Below are positions 17,106 to 26,744 of a stretch of 64,000 nt of DNA, in pieces. This stretch comes from Bisbaumannia sp015645095. GTDB lineage: Bacteria > Pseudomonadota > Gammaproteobacteria > Pseudomonadales > Halomonadaceae. Under the pieces are notes generated by a model that searched no databases, was not told where the DNA came from, and saw only the letters and a program-made list of their open reading frames with translations. The stretch is taken from positions 1,674,001-1,738,000 of the forward strand of contig CP141893.1 in assembly GCA_036871055.1 (NCBI GenBank), read 5' to 3'. The translations under genes were made by a program, and so were the position numbers. The stretch's first letter is position 1, and the number at the start of each line of letters is the position of its first letter.

Positions 17106-17663
17106 ATGACTGAAGCACTCGCCGAACACTACCGCCAGATCATCCTCGGCCTCGGGGAGGATCCCGAGCGAGAGGGGCTGCGCGACACCCCCAAGCGCGC
17201 CGCCAAGGCGATGCAGTTCCTGACCCGGGGCTATGAGCAGTCCCTGGAAACCCTGGTCAACGGCGCCGTTTTCGAGTCCGAGACCGACGAGATGGTGCTG
17301 ATCAAGGATATCGAGCTCTACTCCCTGTGCGAGCACCACCTGCTGCCCTTTATCGGCAAGTGCCATATCGCCTACCTGCCCAACGGCAGGGTGCTGGGCC
17401 TCTCCAAGTTTGCCCGCATCGTCGACATGTTTGCCCGGCGCATGCAGATCCAGGAGAACCTGACCCGGCAGATCGCCGAGGCGGTGCAGCAGGTGACCCA
17501 GGCCCGCGGCGTGGCCGTGGTGATCGAAGCCAAGCATATGTGCATGATGATGCGTGGCGTGGAGAAGCAGAACTCGAGCATGACCAGCTCGGTGATGCTG
17601 GGTGCCTTCCGCGAGAATGCCCCGACTCGCCAGGAGTTCCTGACCCTGATCAATGGCCGCTGA
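17106..17663 (+). CDS. folE: GTP cyclohydrolase I FolE
   Basis: Converts GTP to dihydroneopterin triphosphate, first step of folate and pterin synthesis. 185 residues from ATG 17106. The zinc ligands are visible: Cys and His in YSLCEHHLLPF and Cys in EAKHMCMMMRG; GLSKFARIVDMFARR and SVMLGAFRE are family hallmarks. An in-frame ATG four codons earlier (17094) is possible. It is followed after 30 bases by folX, so the pair probably supplies dihydromonapterin, the cofactor used by phenylalanine hydroxylase in related bacteria, rather than only folate. Confidence 0.97.
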   Translation: MTEALAEHYRQIILGLGEDPEREGLRDTPKRAAKAMQFLTRGYEQSLETLVNGAVFESETDEMVLIKDIELYSLCEHHLLPFIGKCHIAYLPNGRVLGLSKFARIVDMFARRMQIQENLTRQIAEAVQQVTQARGVAVVIEAKHMCMMMRGVEKQNSSMTSSVMLGAFRENAPTRQEFLTLINGR

Positions 17664-17693
17664 ACGCCCTGACGCCGGAGGAGCCTAGCCACC

Positions 17694-18104
17694 ATGCCCA
17701 TGCACTCGTTGAATGATCAGCACCTCGATCATGACCTGGCAACCATCCGCATCAAGAACCTGCGGCTGCGTACCTATATCGGCATCAAGGAGGAGGAGAT
17801 CGCCAATCGCCAGGACGTGGTGATCAATGCGGTGATTCGCTATCGGGCCGCCCGAGCGGTGCAGTTCAACCATATCGATCAGGCCCTCAACTACCGCACC
17901 ATCACCAAGCACCTGATCGCTCATGTGGAGGAGAACCGTTTCCTGCTGCTGGAGCGCATGACCCGCGAGGTGCTGGATATCATCATGTCCTACGAGCAGG
18001 TACTGACCGCCCAGGTGGAGATCGACAAGCCGCATGCCCTGCGCTTTGCCGACTCCGTCTCCATCACCCTCTCCGACTCTCGAGAGGCGCCCTTCCAGGG
18101 ATGA
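17694..18104 (+). CDS. folX: Dihydroneopterin triphosphate 2'-epimerase FolX
   Basis: FolB/FolX tunnelling fold enzyme that epimerises dihydroneopterin triphosphate to dihydromonapterin triphosphate. 136 residues. FolX rather than FolB is indicated by RIKNLRLRTYIGIKEEEI, NRQDVVINAVIRY, ALNYRTITKHL and VEIDKPHALRFADSVSITLS. Directly downstream of folE with a GGAGGA-type ribosome site. The first 12 residues (MPMHSLNDQHLD) are not conserved. Confidence 0.94.
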   Translation: MPMHSLNDQHLDHDLATIRIKNLRLRTYIGIKEEEIANRQDVVINAVIRYRAARAVQFNHIDQALNYRTITKHLIAHVEENRFLLLERMTREVLDIIMSYEQVLTAQVEIDKPHALRFADSVSITLSDSREAPFQG

Positions 18105-18195
18105 TCCCGGTCATGATATCGGTCCGCTGCGGGGTTGGTGCCGCGGCCGATTCGTCTTAGCATGGGGGGAGACCACCAGCCAAGGGAGACTCGCC

Positions 18196-18672
18196 TTGAA
18201 CGGCGACATCATTGCCTTCGACGACACCACCCAGTCGGGTGAAATCGCCGCCGCCGATGGCCGGCGCTATGCCTTCGACCTCAGTGGCTGGCGTGGCCGG
18301 GGGCTGCCCGCCGCCGGCCAGGAAGTGGCCTTCACGCCCCGGGAGGGCCAGGCCGTGCAGGTGATCCTGCGCCCCGTGCCCCAGCAGAAAGCTCGCCCGG
18401 CCTCGCCGGAATCGATGGGGCGACGGCCACGCTATTCCGGCTGGAGCATCGCCGGCCTGGTGATGGCCTTTCTCTCACTGTTCCTCGATGGCCAGGTGCC
18501 GCTGCTGGGGGCCGCGGCGGCGGCCTGTGCCTGGTTGGGCCTGCGCCAGATCCACCGTGAGCCGAGCCGCTATCGGGGCCGGCTGTTCAGCTGGTTGGCC
18601 ATTGCCCTGGCCCTGCTGGTGGCGGTGCTGGGTGCCCTGGTCGACCCCAGCACGGCGGCGCCGGTGAGCTAG
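18196..18672 (+). CDS. Cold-shock-like domain fused to a membrane domain
   Basis: About 158 residues from TTG 18196, chosen because AAGGGAGA lies 9 bases upstream and the protein then begins directly at the conserved fold. Residues 1-55 (GDIIAFDDTTQSGEIAAADG, then RYAFDLSGW and GQEVAF) look like a small OB/cold-shock-type domain as in DUF1294-family N termini. After a linker, residues 80-150 hold three hydrophobic segments (AGLVMAFLSLFLDGQVPLLG, an Ala-rich second, and LFSWLAIALALLVAVLGAL) like DUF4190-type membrane modules. Function unknown. It sits between folX and gabD without a visible terminator. Confidence 0.7.
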   Translation: MNGDIIAFDDTTQSGEIAAADGRRYAFDLSGWRGRGLPAAGQEVAFTPREGQAVQVILRPVPQQKARPASPESMGRRPRYSGWSIAGLVMAFLSLFLDGQVPLLGAAAAACAWLGLRQIHREPSRYRGRLFSWLAIALALLVAVLGALVDPSTAAPVS

Positions 18673-18733
18673 GCGTCCCCCCTTTTTTCTCCCCGGCGGC
18701 ATGGGCCGCCGGCTTCCCGGGAAGGAGCGAGCT

Positions 18734-20191
18734 ATGGAATCCCTGCAAGAGAGTACCCTCTACCGGCCCTTCGCCTATATCGACGGCAGTTGGGTCGCGG
18801 CCGACAGCGGCGAGCAGATCGAGGTGATCAACCCGGCCACCGGCAAGCGTATCGGTCAGGTGCCGCGCCTGGGGCGCGGCGAGACCGAGCGCGCCATCGA
18901 GGCCGCCGAGGCGGCCTTCCCCGCCTGGCGCGCCCTGACCGCCCTGGAGCGGGCCGACATCCTGATGAAGTGGCATGACCTGATGCTGGAGCATCAGCAG
19001 GAACTGGCCTGGATCATGACCCTGGAGCAGGGCAAGCCCCTGGCCGAGGCCGCCGGCGAGATCGCCTATGCGGCCAGCTTCCTGCGCTGGTTCGCCGAGC
19101 AGGCGCGGCGGATCAGCGGCGAGACCCTGCCCGCCGCCAAGCCCAATCAGCGTATCCTGGTGACCAAGCAGCCGGTGGGCGTGGTGGGGGCCATCACCCC
19201 CTGGAACTTCCCCGCCGCGATGATCACCCGCAAGGCCGGCGCCGCCCTGGGGGCGGGCTGTCCCATCGTCATCAAGCCGGCCAGCCAGACGCCCTTCTCG
19301 GCCACCGCCCTGGCACTGCTGGCGGAGTGGGCCGGGGTCCCCCGCGGCGTCTTCAACGTGGTGCCCGGCAAGGCCAGCGAGATCGCCGCGGCCCTCACCG
19401 AATCCCCGGCGGTGCGCAAGCTCACCTTCACCGGCTCCACCGAGGTGGGGCGTACCCTGATGGCCCAGGCCTCCCGGCATATCCAGAAGCTCTCCCTGGA
19501 GCTGGGTGGCAACGCGCCCTTTATCGTCTTCGAGGACGCCGACCTGGATGCCGCCGTCGAGGGCGCCATGGCCGCCAAGTTCCGTAACGCCGGCCAGACC
19601 TGCGTCTGCACCAACCGCTTCCTGGTCCAGACCAGCGTGATCAACGCCTTCTGCGAGAAGCTGGCGGCGGCCATGAACAGCGAGCTCAAGGTGGGTAACG
19701 GCGCCGAGGCCGGCATCAATATCGGTCCGCTGATCGATGACAAGGCAGTGGCCAAGGTCGCCGAGCATGTCCACGACGCCGTGGACAAGGGCGCCGAGCT
19801 GCTGCTGGGGGGCAACCGCCATCCCCTGGGGGGCAACTTCTTCACGCCCACCCTGATCAACTTCGCCAGTGCCGAGATGAAAGTGGCCAGCGAGGAGACC
19901 TTCGGGCCCCTGGCGGCGGTCTTCCCCTTCGAGGACGAGGAGGATGCCGTGGCCCAGGCCAACGCCACTGAATACGGCCTGGCGGCCTACTTCTACTCCC
20001 GGGACCTGAGCCGGGTATGGCGGGTCTCCGAGGCGCTGGAGTATGGCATGGTGGGGATCAACACCGGCCTGATCTCCAACGCCGCGGCGCCCTTCGGCGG
20101 CGTCAAGGCCTCCGGCCTGGGCCGCGAGGGCGGTCATCAGGGCATGGAGGAGTTCCTCGAGACCAAGTACCTGTGCATGGAGCTGGAATAA
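18734..20191 (+). CDS. gabD: NAD(P)-dependent succinate-semialdehyde dehydrogenase
   Basis: Aldehyde dehydrogenase superfamily, 485 residues from ATG 18734 with a GAAGGAG ribosome site. Motifs: ITPWNFPAAMITRKAG near 150, FTGSTEVGRTLM near 235, the general base Glu in LELGGNAPFIVFEDADLD near 260, and the catalytic Cys in RNAGQTCVCTNRF near 294. NAAAPFGGVKASGLGREGG at the end is characteristic of GabD. It oxidises succinic semialdehyde to succinate in GABA breakdown, though glutarate semialdehyde is a possible alternative. No gabT is adjacent. A textbook terminator follows. Confidence 0.92.
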   Translation: MESLQESTLYRPFAYIDGSWVAADSGEQIEVINPATGKRIGQVPRLGRGETERAIEAAEAAFPAWRALTALERADILMKWHDLMLEHQQELAWIMTLEQGKPLAEAAGEIAYAASFLRWFAEQARRISGETLPAAKPNQRILVTKQPVGVVGAITPWNFPAAMITRKAGAALGAGCPIVIKPASQTPFSATALALLAEWAGVPRGVFNVVPGKASEIAAALTESPAVRKLTFTGSTEVGRTLMAQASRHIQKLSLELGGNAPFIVFEDADLDAAVEGAMAAKFRNAGQTCVCTNRFLVQTSVINAFCEKLAAAMNSELKVGNGAEAGINIGPLIDDKAVAKVAEHVHDAVDKGAELLLGGNRHPLGGNFFTPTLINFASAEMKVASEETFGPLAAVFPFEDEEDAVAQANATEYGLAAYFYSRDLSRVWRVSEALEYGMVGINTGLISNAAAPFGGVKASGLGREGGHQGMEEFLETKYLCMELE

Positions 20192-20214
20192 GCGCCAGCC
20201 CCTGATACTCACCC

Positions 20215-20250
20215 AAGCGCCAGGCCCCGAACGGGGCCTGGCGCTTTTTT
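20215..20250 (+). terminator. Rho-independent terminator of gabD
   Basis: Stem AAGCGCCAGGCCCC/GGGGCCTGGCGCTT (14 bp, loop GAAC) followed by a continuous T run to 20250. Strong intrinsic terminator on the plus strand. Confidence 0.9.
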
Positions 20251-20259
20251 CAGGCCATG

Positions 20260-20290
20260 AAAAAACCCCGCCGGCGAAAACCGGCGGGGT
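20260..20290 (-). terminator. Rho-independent terminator of groESL
   Basis: On the minus strand ACCCCGCCGG/CCGGCGGGGT (20290-20265) with loop TTTTCG is followed by six T. It lies 27 bases past the groEL stop and ends the chaperonin operon. Confidence 0.88.
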
Positions 20291-20316
20291 CGATCAGGCG
20301 GGTTGCCCGGGTCGGC

Positions 20317-21954
<1,638 letters not shown>

Positions 21955-22020
21955 TTTCGTTACTTCCTATGAATCGGTTGTCAAACAAGAACGCTAACGT
22001 CGTTTGGCGGGCTCTGGGGC

Positions 22021-22314
22021 TTAGCCTTCCACCACGGCGAGGATGTCGGACTCGCTCATGATCAGGACCTCTTCGCCGTCGATCTTCTGCTTCTCGACGC
22101 CGAAGCCCTCCTTGAAGATCACGGTGTCACCGACCTTGACGTCCAGGGGACGCACTTCGCCGTTATCGAGAATCCGGCCGTTACCGACGGCGAGCACTTC
22201 GCCACGTGTCGGTTTTTCCTGGGCGTTGCCCGGAAGCACGATGCCGCCAGCGGTCTTCTGTTCTTCTTCCACGCGACGGATGATGACGCGATCGTGCAGA
22301 GGACGGATGTTCAT
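22021..22314 (-). CDS. groS: Co-chaperonin GroES
   Basis: 10-kDa lid of the GroEL chamber, 97 residues. MNIRPLHDRVIIRRVEEEQK at the start, the mobile loop around KTAGGIVLPGNAQEKPTRG, and GDTVIFKEGFGVEK are typical. Upstream gene of the operon, 66 bases before groEL. Promoter elements for heat-shock expression are about 150-180 bases upstream on the minus strand. Confidence 0.98.
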   Translation of the reverse strand: MNIRPLHDRVIIRRVEEEQKTAGGIVLPGNAQEKPTRGEVLAVGNGRILDNGEVRPLDVKVGDTVIFKEGFGVEKQKIDGEEVLIMSESDILAVVEG

Positions 22315-22464
22315 TGCTCACGTACTCCTGATGGTTGGCTGTGTCACGCTTGGCGTGACGGTGGTCGTTACCGGCTTCGCAGCAGGGCCGCGAAGTGAAG
22401 GCGGTTGCCTTCCGTGTCGCTGGCTCGTCGCCGGGGCGCCGAGCCGAAACCGTTGCTAGCCCAA

Positions 22465-22492
22465 CAGTGGGGGCGGGTGAATGGCTTTCAAG
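22465..22492 (-). promoter_or_regulatory. Sigma-32 heat-shock promoter of groESL
   Basis: On the minus strand CTTGAAA (22492-22486), a 13-base spacer and CCCCACTG (22472-22465) match the heat-shock sigma consensus CTTGAAA / CCCCATNT at 13 of 15 positions with ideal spacing. The site is located downstream of the fxsA stop and about 145 bases before groES, leaving a long leader that contains a GTCACGC-TTG-GCGTGAC inverted repeat (22343-22359). Confidence 0.8.
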
Positions 22493-22525
22493 GCCTGTCG
22501 CGAAAATTTTTTCATCGAGGGCCGC

Positions 22526-23041
22526 TCAGCGGCGAGACTCTCCGCGGGGAATAAAGTCGCCTTCCAGGGGGGCATCCTGATGCGCGTTCCGATCGCCGCC
22601 TGCATCGCCCTCACGCCCGGCCTGCTGCCAGTCGTCGGCATGGGGGCGCCGGTGGGTCTGGGAGTTGCCGGCACCCATCGACGCGGCCTGGAAGCGTAGC
22701 CCCAACCGCGCCAGGCCCTTACCGAGCAGGCGCCGGGCATCGGGCACCAGGCATAGCAGGCCCAGGCCGTCGGAGAGGAAGCCCGGGGCCATCAGCAGGG
22801 CGCCGCCGAAGATCAGTGCCGCCCCGGTCAAGAGCTCGCCGGTGGGGACCTCGCCCCGGGCGAAGCGCTCCTGGGCCCGGGCCAGGGTGGCTACGCCCTC
22901 GCGGCGAATCAGGTGCAGGCCGATGAAGCCGGTGGCCAGCACCATCAGCAGGGTGGTCAGCAGGCCGATCTGGCTGCCTACCGAGAAGAGGATAACGAAG
23001 TCGAGCAGGGCGAAGAGAGTGAAGAGAAGTAGAAAAGGCAT
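22526..23041 (-). CDS. fxsA: FxsA family membrane protein
   Basis: Small inner-membrane protein, 171 residues from the ATG at 23041 (the frame is open further but MPFLLLFTLFALLDFVILF is the conserved start). FxsA in E. coli relieves exclusion of phage T7 by F plasmid and lies next to groES there as well. Two N-terminal transmembrane segments (3-25, 28-50), then RREGVATLARAQERFARGE, GALLMAPGFLSDGLGLLCLVP with a third membrane segment, and a hydrophilic, poorly conserved tail of about 45 residues. Same strand as groESL; the heat-shock promoter lies after its stop codon. Confidence 0.9.
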   Translation of the reverse strand: MPFLLLFTLFALLDFVILFSVGSQIGLLTTLLMVLATGFIGLHLIRREGVATLARAQERFARGEVPTGELLTGAALIFGGALLMAPGFLSDGLGLLCLVPDARRLLGKGLARLGLRFQAASMGAGNSQTHRRPHADDWQQAGREGDAGGDRNAHQDAPLEGDFIPRGESRR

Positions 23042-23216
23042 GGTGCCTCCGGCGGTGTCGATGGATTGAGTAGTGAGGGTGGCTGGAGGCAATTTCAAGG
23101 CATTCTCCCTGTGCGAGTTTTTCAACGCGTGCTAGCTTATAGAGGTTGCTGCGTTGCACAAAAAAATGAGATGGCGGCCGGGTCGCCATCTACCCTGACT
23201 ATCGAGGAGAACACTC

Positions 23217-23978
23217 ATGCAGATGGACAAGGCGGTGATCGCCATTACCGGTGGGGCCCGCGGCCTGGGGCTGGCCATGGCGCGGCGGCTCGGGCAGCAG
23301 GGGGCCCGGTTGGCGTTGCTGGATCGCGAGGCCGAGGCCCTGGATGCCGCCGTGGGGACGCTGGCCGACGCCGGTGTCGAGGCCCAGGCCTTCGTCACCG
23401 ATGTGGCCGACGAGGGCTCGGTGACCCTGGCCTTCGCCGATATCGCCGAGCGAATGGGCCCGGTGCAGGGGTTGGTCAACAATGCCGGCATTACCCGCGA
23501 TGGCCTGCTGATCAAGGCCAGGGACGGGAAGGTCGAGAAGGGGCTGTCGCTGAGCCAATGGCAGCAGGTGATCGACGTCAACCTGACCGGGGTCTTCCTG
23601 TGCGGTCAGGCGGCGGCCCTGCAGATGGTCGAGGCCGGCCAGGGTGGGGTGATCGTCAATATTTCCAGCATTTCCCGGGCCGGGAACATGGGCCAGAGCA
23701 ACTATGCCGCGGCCAAGGCAGCGGTGGCGGCGTTGACCGTGACCTGGGCCAAGGAGCTGGCCCGCCACGACGTGCGGGTGGGAGCCGTGGCCCCGGGCTT
23801 TATCGAGACCGATATGACCGCGGCGATTCGTCCCGAGATGCTGGAGAAGATCGCCAAGGGGATCCCCCTGGGCAAGCTCGGTCAGCCGGAGGATATCGCC
23901 GAGAGCGTGGCGTTTATCTTCAACAATGCGTACTTCACTGGTCGCGTCATCGAGTGCGATGGTGGCCTGAGGATCTGA
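23217..23978 (+). CDS. SDR family oxidoreductase (FabG-like)
   Basis: Short-chain dehydrogenase/reductase, 253 residues. NAD(P)-binding TGGARGLGLAMARRLG at 10-25, NNAGITRDG near 85, and the catalytic set Ser in NISSISRAGN, Tyr-x-x-x-Lys in NYAAAKAAV. It looks like a 3-oxoacyl-ACP reductase but lacks neighbouring fatty-acid genes and has a short insertion (KARDGKVEKGLSL) after the NAG motif that true FabG proteins lack, so a housekeeping fabG is unlikely. Ribosome site GAGGAGA; start could be the second ATG at 23223. Divergent from fxsA and ended by a strong hairpin. Confidence 0.88.
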   Translation: MQMDKAVIAITGGARGLGLAMARRLGQQGARLALLDREAEALDAAVGTLADAGVEAQAFVTDVADEGSVTLAFADIAERMGPVQGLVNNAGITRDGLLIKARDGKVEKGLSLSQWQQVIDVNLTGVFLCGQAAALQMVEAGQGGVIVNISSISRAGNMGQSNYAAAKAAVAALTVTWAKELARHDVRVGAVAPGFIETDMTAAIRPEMLEKIAKGIPLGKLGQPEDIAESVAFIFNNAYFTGRVIECDGGLRI

Positions 23979-23996
23979 GAAGGAAGGAAGAAGAAG

Positions 23997-24018
23997 CCCG
24001 GGGGCCTGTGCCCCCGGG
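23997..24018. terminator. Bidirectional terminator-like hairpin
   Basis: Perfect 9-bp stem CCCGGGGGC/GCCCCCGGG with loop CTGT between the convergent SDR gene and comEA-like gene. No T-tract, but very stable. Confidence 0.6.
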
Positions 24019-24024
24019 AGCGGC

Positions 24025-24291
24025 TCAGAACTCCAGTTGATCGCGCATGGCTTCGACGGTAGCCGGGCCGATACCGCTGACCCGGGTCAGGTCGTCGGGG
24101 TCGCTGAAGGGGCCGTTGGCCTCCCGGTCCTCGATGATGGCCTGGGCCTTGGCGGCACCGATGCCGGGCAATTCGGCGAGCATCTCGGCGTCGGCCTGAT
24201 TGACATTGATGGGGGCCATCTCCTGGGCCAGGGTCAGCGGGGCCAGGCCCAGTAGCAGGGCGAATACCAGCCCCTTGAGGGTTGCTTTCAT
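24025..24291 (-). CDS. Secreted ComEA-like helix-hairpin-helix protein
   Basis: 88 residues. Signal peptide at 1-22 (MKATLKGLVFALLLGLAPLT, cut after LA-Q), then a tandem helix-hairpin-helix domain: INVNQADAEMLAELPGIGAA and the second hairpin DDLTRVSGIGPATVEAMRDQ. Proteins of this size are annotated as ComEA family DNA-binding proteins and bind incoming double-stranded DNA in the periplasm of transformable bacteria. With comF at 14265 this adds a second competence-type gene, but neither proves natural transformation. Monocistronic. Confidence 0.9.
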   Translation of the reverse strand: MKATLKGLVFALLLGLAPLTLAQEMAPINVNQADAEMLAELPGIGAAKAQAIIEDREANGPFSDPDDLTRVSGIGPATVEAMRDQLEF

Positions 24292-24441
24292 TACCCATCC
24301 TCCCTAATGGTTTGAAGTTCTTGTGTAACCGGTGGGTTACAAATTAACCCTAGCCCCTGAGCTTCTCCGTGCTGTCAGCCTTTAGCGATCTTCTCCGTGG
24401 GCGATTGGCGGCGCGTGCAGGCCGACGCGCCCCGGCGCGAC

Positions 24442-24450
24442 TGGTATACT
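24442..24450 (+). promoter_or_regulatory. Extended -10 promoter of pyrF
   Basis: TGGTATACT at 24442-24450 is an extended -10 (TGN plus TATACT, five of six consensus). No good -35 at 24419-24427, consistent with extended -10 dependence. The transcript would start about 33 bases before the pyrF ATG. Confidence 0.55.
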
Positions 24451-24489
24451 AAGGCGCCCTATCAACGCGCCGAGGAGATGCCAGCCCCC

Positions 24490-25191
24490 ATGTCCACCGA
24501 CTCCCCCCTGATCATTGCCCTGGATTTCCCGTCCCTGGACGCGGCCCTGTGCCTGGCCGACCGGCTCGACCCGGCGCGTTGCCGGCTCAAGGTGGGCAAG
24601 GAGCTGTTTACCCGCAGCGGGCCCGATGTGCTGGAGGCCCTGCATGGGCGTGGTTTCGAGGTGTTCCTCGACCTCAAGTTCCACGATATTCCCAATACCG
24701 TGGCCGGCGCCGTCCAGGCGGCGGCGGAGCAGGGCGTCTGGATGGTCAATGTGCATGCCGGAGGGGGGCGGCGGATGATGGAGGCGGCTCGGGAGCGGCT
24801 CGAGCGCCACGCTCTGTCGACCCAGCTGATCGCCGTCACCGTCTTGACCAGCATGGAGGCGGAGGATCTCGCCGAGGTGGGCGTGGCGGTCTCGCCGGCC
24901 CAGCAGGTGGAACGCCTGGCGCAGCTGGCCCAGGACAGCGGCATGCACGGGGTGGTCTGCTCGGCTCAGGAGTCGGCGCGGCTCCGCGAGCTATGCGGCG
25001 ATGCCTTTCTCAAGGTGACGCCGGGGATTCGTCCCAGTTTCGCCGAAGCGGGGGATCAGCGGCGTATCCTCACGCCGGCCCAGGCCATGGCGGCGGGTAG
25101 CACCCACCTGGTGGTGGGGCGGCCGGTCACCCAGGCCGATGAGCCCATGGCGGCCCTGGCGGCCATCGAGGCCGAGCTGGCCGGGGCCTGA
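24490..25191 (+). CDS. pyrF: Orotidine 5'-phosphate decarboxylase PyrF
   Basis: Last step of de novo UMP synthesis. 233 residues from ATG 24490; ATG 24478 is an alternative adding four residues. Catalytic Lys-Asp network in FEVFLDLKFHDIPNTVAGAV near residue 60, substrate-binding LKVTPGIRP near 180 and HLVVGRPVTQADEP near 205. Converges tail to tail with lapB with only 13 bases between stops; in enterobacteria pyrF is downstream of lapB on the same strand, so the gene is inverted here. Confidence 0.97.
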   Translation: MSTDSPLIIALDFPSLDAALCLADRLDPARCRLKVGKELFTRSGPDVLEALHGRGFEVFLDLKFHDIPNTVAGAVQAAAEQGVWMVNVHAGGGRRMMEAARERLERHALSTQLIAVTVLTSMEAEDLAEVGVAVSPAQQVERLAQLAQDSGMHGVVCSAQESARLRELCGDAFLKVTPGIRPSFAEAGDQRRILTPAQAMAAGSTHLVVGRPVTQADEPMAALAAIEAELAGA

Positions 25192-25204
25192 GCCTTCTCT
25201 TTGG

Positions 25205-26386
25205 TCACTCCCCTTCGATGCCGGTGACCGGTTTGGTGGTGCCCCACTGACGGCAACTGGGGCACTGCCAGTGCAGCTGTTCGCCGGCAAAGCCGCAACG
25301 ACGGCAGCGAAAGCGGGGATGGCGGGCCAGCAGGGCCTCGGTGTGCTGCTTGAGCAGTTCGATGCGGCCTCGCTCTTCGGCATCGGCATTGCGCGCATAG
25401 AGATCCATCAGGTAGTCCAGGGCGCGCAGGCTGGGGGCACTCGCCAGTTGCTCGCGAATAAACGCCTCGGCGGCGGCATTGCCTTCCCGCTGTTGATGAC
25501 TCTGCGCCAGGGCCAGCAGGGCGCTGGTGAAGGGGGCGCGCGCGATCAGTTCTTGCAGGTAGTGCTCGAAGCCCTGGGGGTCCTCCAGGCGGCGATACGC
25601 CTCTGCCAGGGGGTCGAGGATGATGGGGGCAAAATCGAGGTCCTGGTCGGGAATGCGCTTGAGTAGCTTCGCCTCGGCCTTATAGTGACCGGTGTCGTGC
25701 TCGAGGCGGGCCAGCAGCCAGGTGGCCCGAACGCACTGGGCGTCGATGCCGAGCGCCTGACGCAGGTGCTTGCGAGCCGGCCCGGGGCTGGCGCCCTGCA
25801 GCTCCTGCTCGGCCAGTTCACACAGCCAGTGACTGGCGGCTCGCCGCAGCCCCTCCTGGCGGCGTATCAGTTCGGGGACCGCCACCTCCACGGCCGCCTG
25901 CCACGCTTTCTCCCGCTCCAGCAGGTCCACCAGCAGGCGCTTGGCGGCCAGGCGCAACTCCTCGTCCTGGGCCTCGCGAATCAGTCCCTGGAGGAGGCGC
26001 TCGGCGCGGTCATGGAGGCCGAGCTTGAGGAAGTCGCGGGAGAGTTCCAGTTGCACGCGCTGCCCCTGGGCAGGGGTGAGGGCGGGGCGGGCCAGCAGGT
26101 TCTGGTGGATCTTCACCGAGCGATCGGCTTCACCCCGGGCACGGAACAGGCTGCCCAGGGCGATATGGGTCTCGATGGTATCGCTGTTGACCTCCAGGGC
26201 ATTGACGAAGGTCTCGATGGCTCGGTCGGGCTCCTCGTTGAGCAGATAGTTGAGCCCCACGAAGTAGTCCCGGGACAGCCGCCCCTGGGAGGAGGCCTCG
26301 CCACGAACCGAGGCACTGCGTCGGCCCAGCCACCAGCCGATGGCCACCGCTGCCAACAACAGGGCCAGCAGCAGAAGATCCACCAT
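25205..26386 (-). CDS. lapB: Lipopolysaccharide assembly protein LapB
   Basis: Inner-membrane TPR protein that controls LPS synthesis by directing FtsH proteolysis of LpxC. 393 residues. N-terminal anchor at 1-20 (MVDLLLLALLLAAVAIGWWL), then YFVGLNYLLNEEPDRAIETF and a series of TPRs to about 330, and a C-terminal rubredoxin-type zinc module with CRRCGF and CPSCRQWG. All LapB features intact. The lapA stop directly abuts its ATG. Confidence 0.96.
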   Translation of the reverse strand: MVDLLLLALLLAAVAIGWWLGRRSASVRGEASSQGRLSRDYFVGLNYLLNEEPDRAIETFVNALEVNSDTIETHIALGSLFRARGEADRSVKIHQNLLARPALTPAQGQRVQLELSRDFLKLGLHDRAERLLQGLIREAQDEELRLAAKRLLVDLLEREKAWQAAVEVAVPELIRRQEGLRRAASHWLCELAEQELQGASPGPARKHLRQALGIDAQCVRATWLLARLEHDTGHYKAEAKLLKRIPDQDLDFAPIILDPLAEAYRRLEDPQGFEHYLQELIARAPFTSALLALAQSHQQREGNAAAEAFIREQLASAPSLRALDYLMDLYARNADAEERGRIELLKQHTEALLARHPRFRCRRCGFAGEQLHWQCPSCRQWGTTKPVTGIEGE

Positions 26387-26692
26387 TCAGGGTAGTTCCT
26401 TGAGCTCCTGGACGCGCAGCCGATCCAGCTCCTTGCGCTGCTGCTGATTGTGCCGCTGAGCACGAGTCAGCAGGGTGCGCAGGCGCAGATAGACACCGGT
26501 CATGGCCAACATGCCGAGCAGTACGCCACACACCAGGGCGGCCAGCAGCCACACCGAAAGGGAGGCTGGGGGGAGCTCGATCCAGATCAGGTTGAGGGGC
26601 AGGGCCTGTTGATTGTTGACGGCGAAGAGGATGCCGACCAATAGCACTGCCACCAGGATAATGGCCAAAATCACGCCTTTTAACCAACGCAT
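26387..26692 (-). CDS. lapA: Lipopolysaccharide assembly protein LapA
   Basis: Small inner-membrane partner of LapB, 101 residues. Two transmembrane segments (about 5-25 and 43-65), with AVNNQQALPLNLIWIELPPA between them and a basic coiled-coil tail (LRTLLTRAQRHNQQQRKELD). The stop is immediately followed by the lapB start. It follows ihfB after 52 bases, as in enterobacteria. Confidence 0.92.
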   Translation of the reverse strand: MRWLKGVILAIILVAVLLVGILFAVNNQQALPLNLIWIELPPASLSVWLLAALVCGVLLGMLAMTGVYLRLRTLLTRAQRHNQQQRKELDRLRVQELKELP

Positions 26693-26744
26693 GGAGCTTC
26701 CTTCGAGTCGTGTCTGTCGTCATGGCGCAGGGCGCCCTTCGCCC

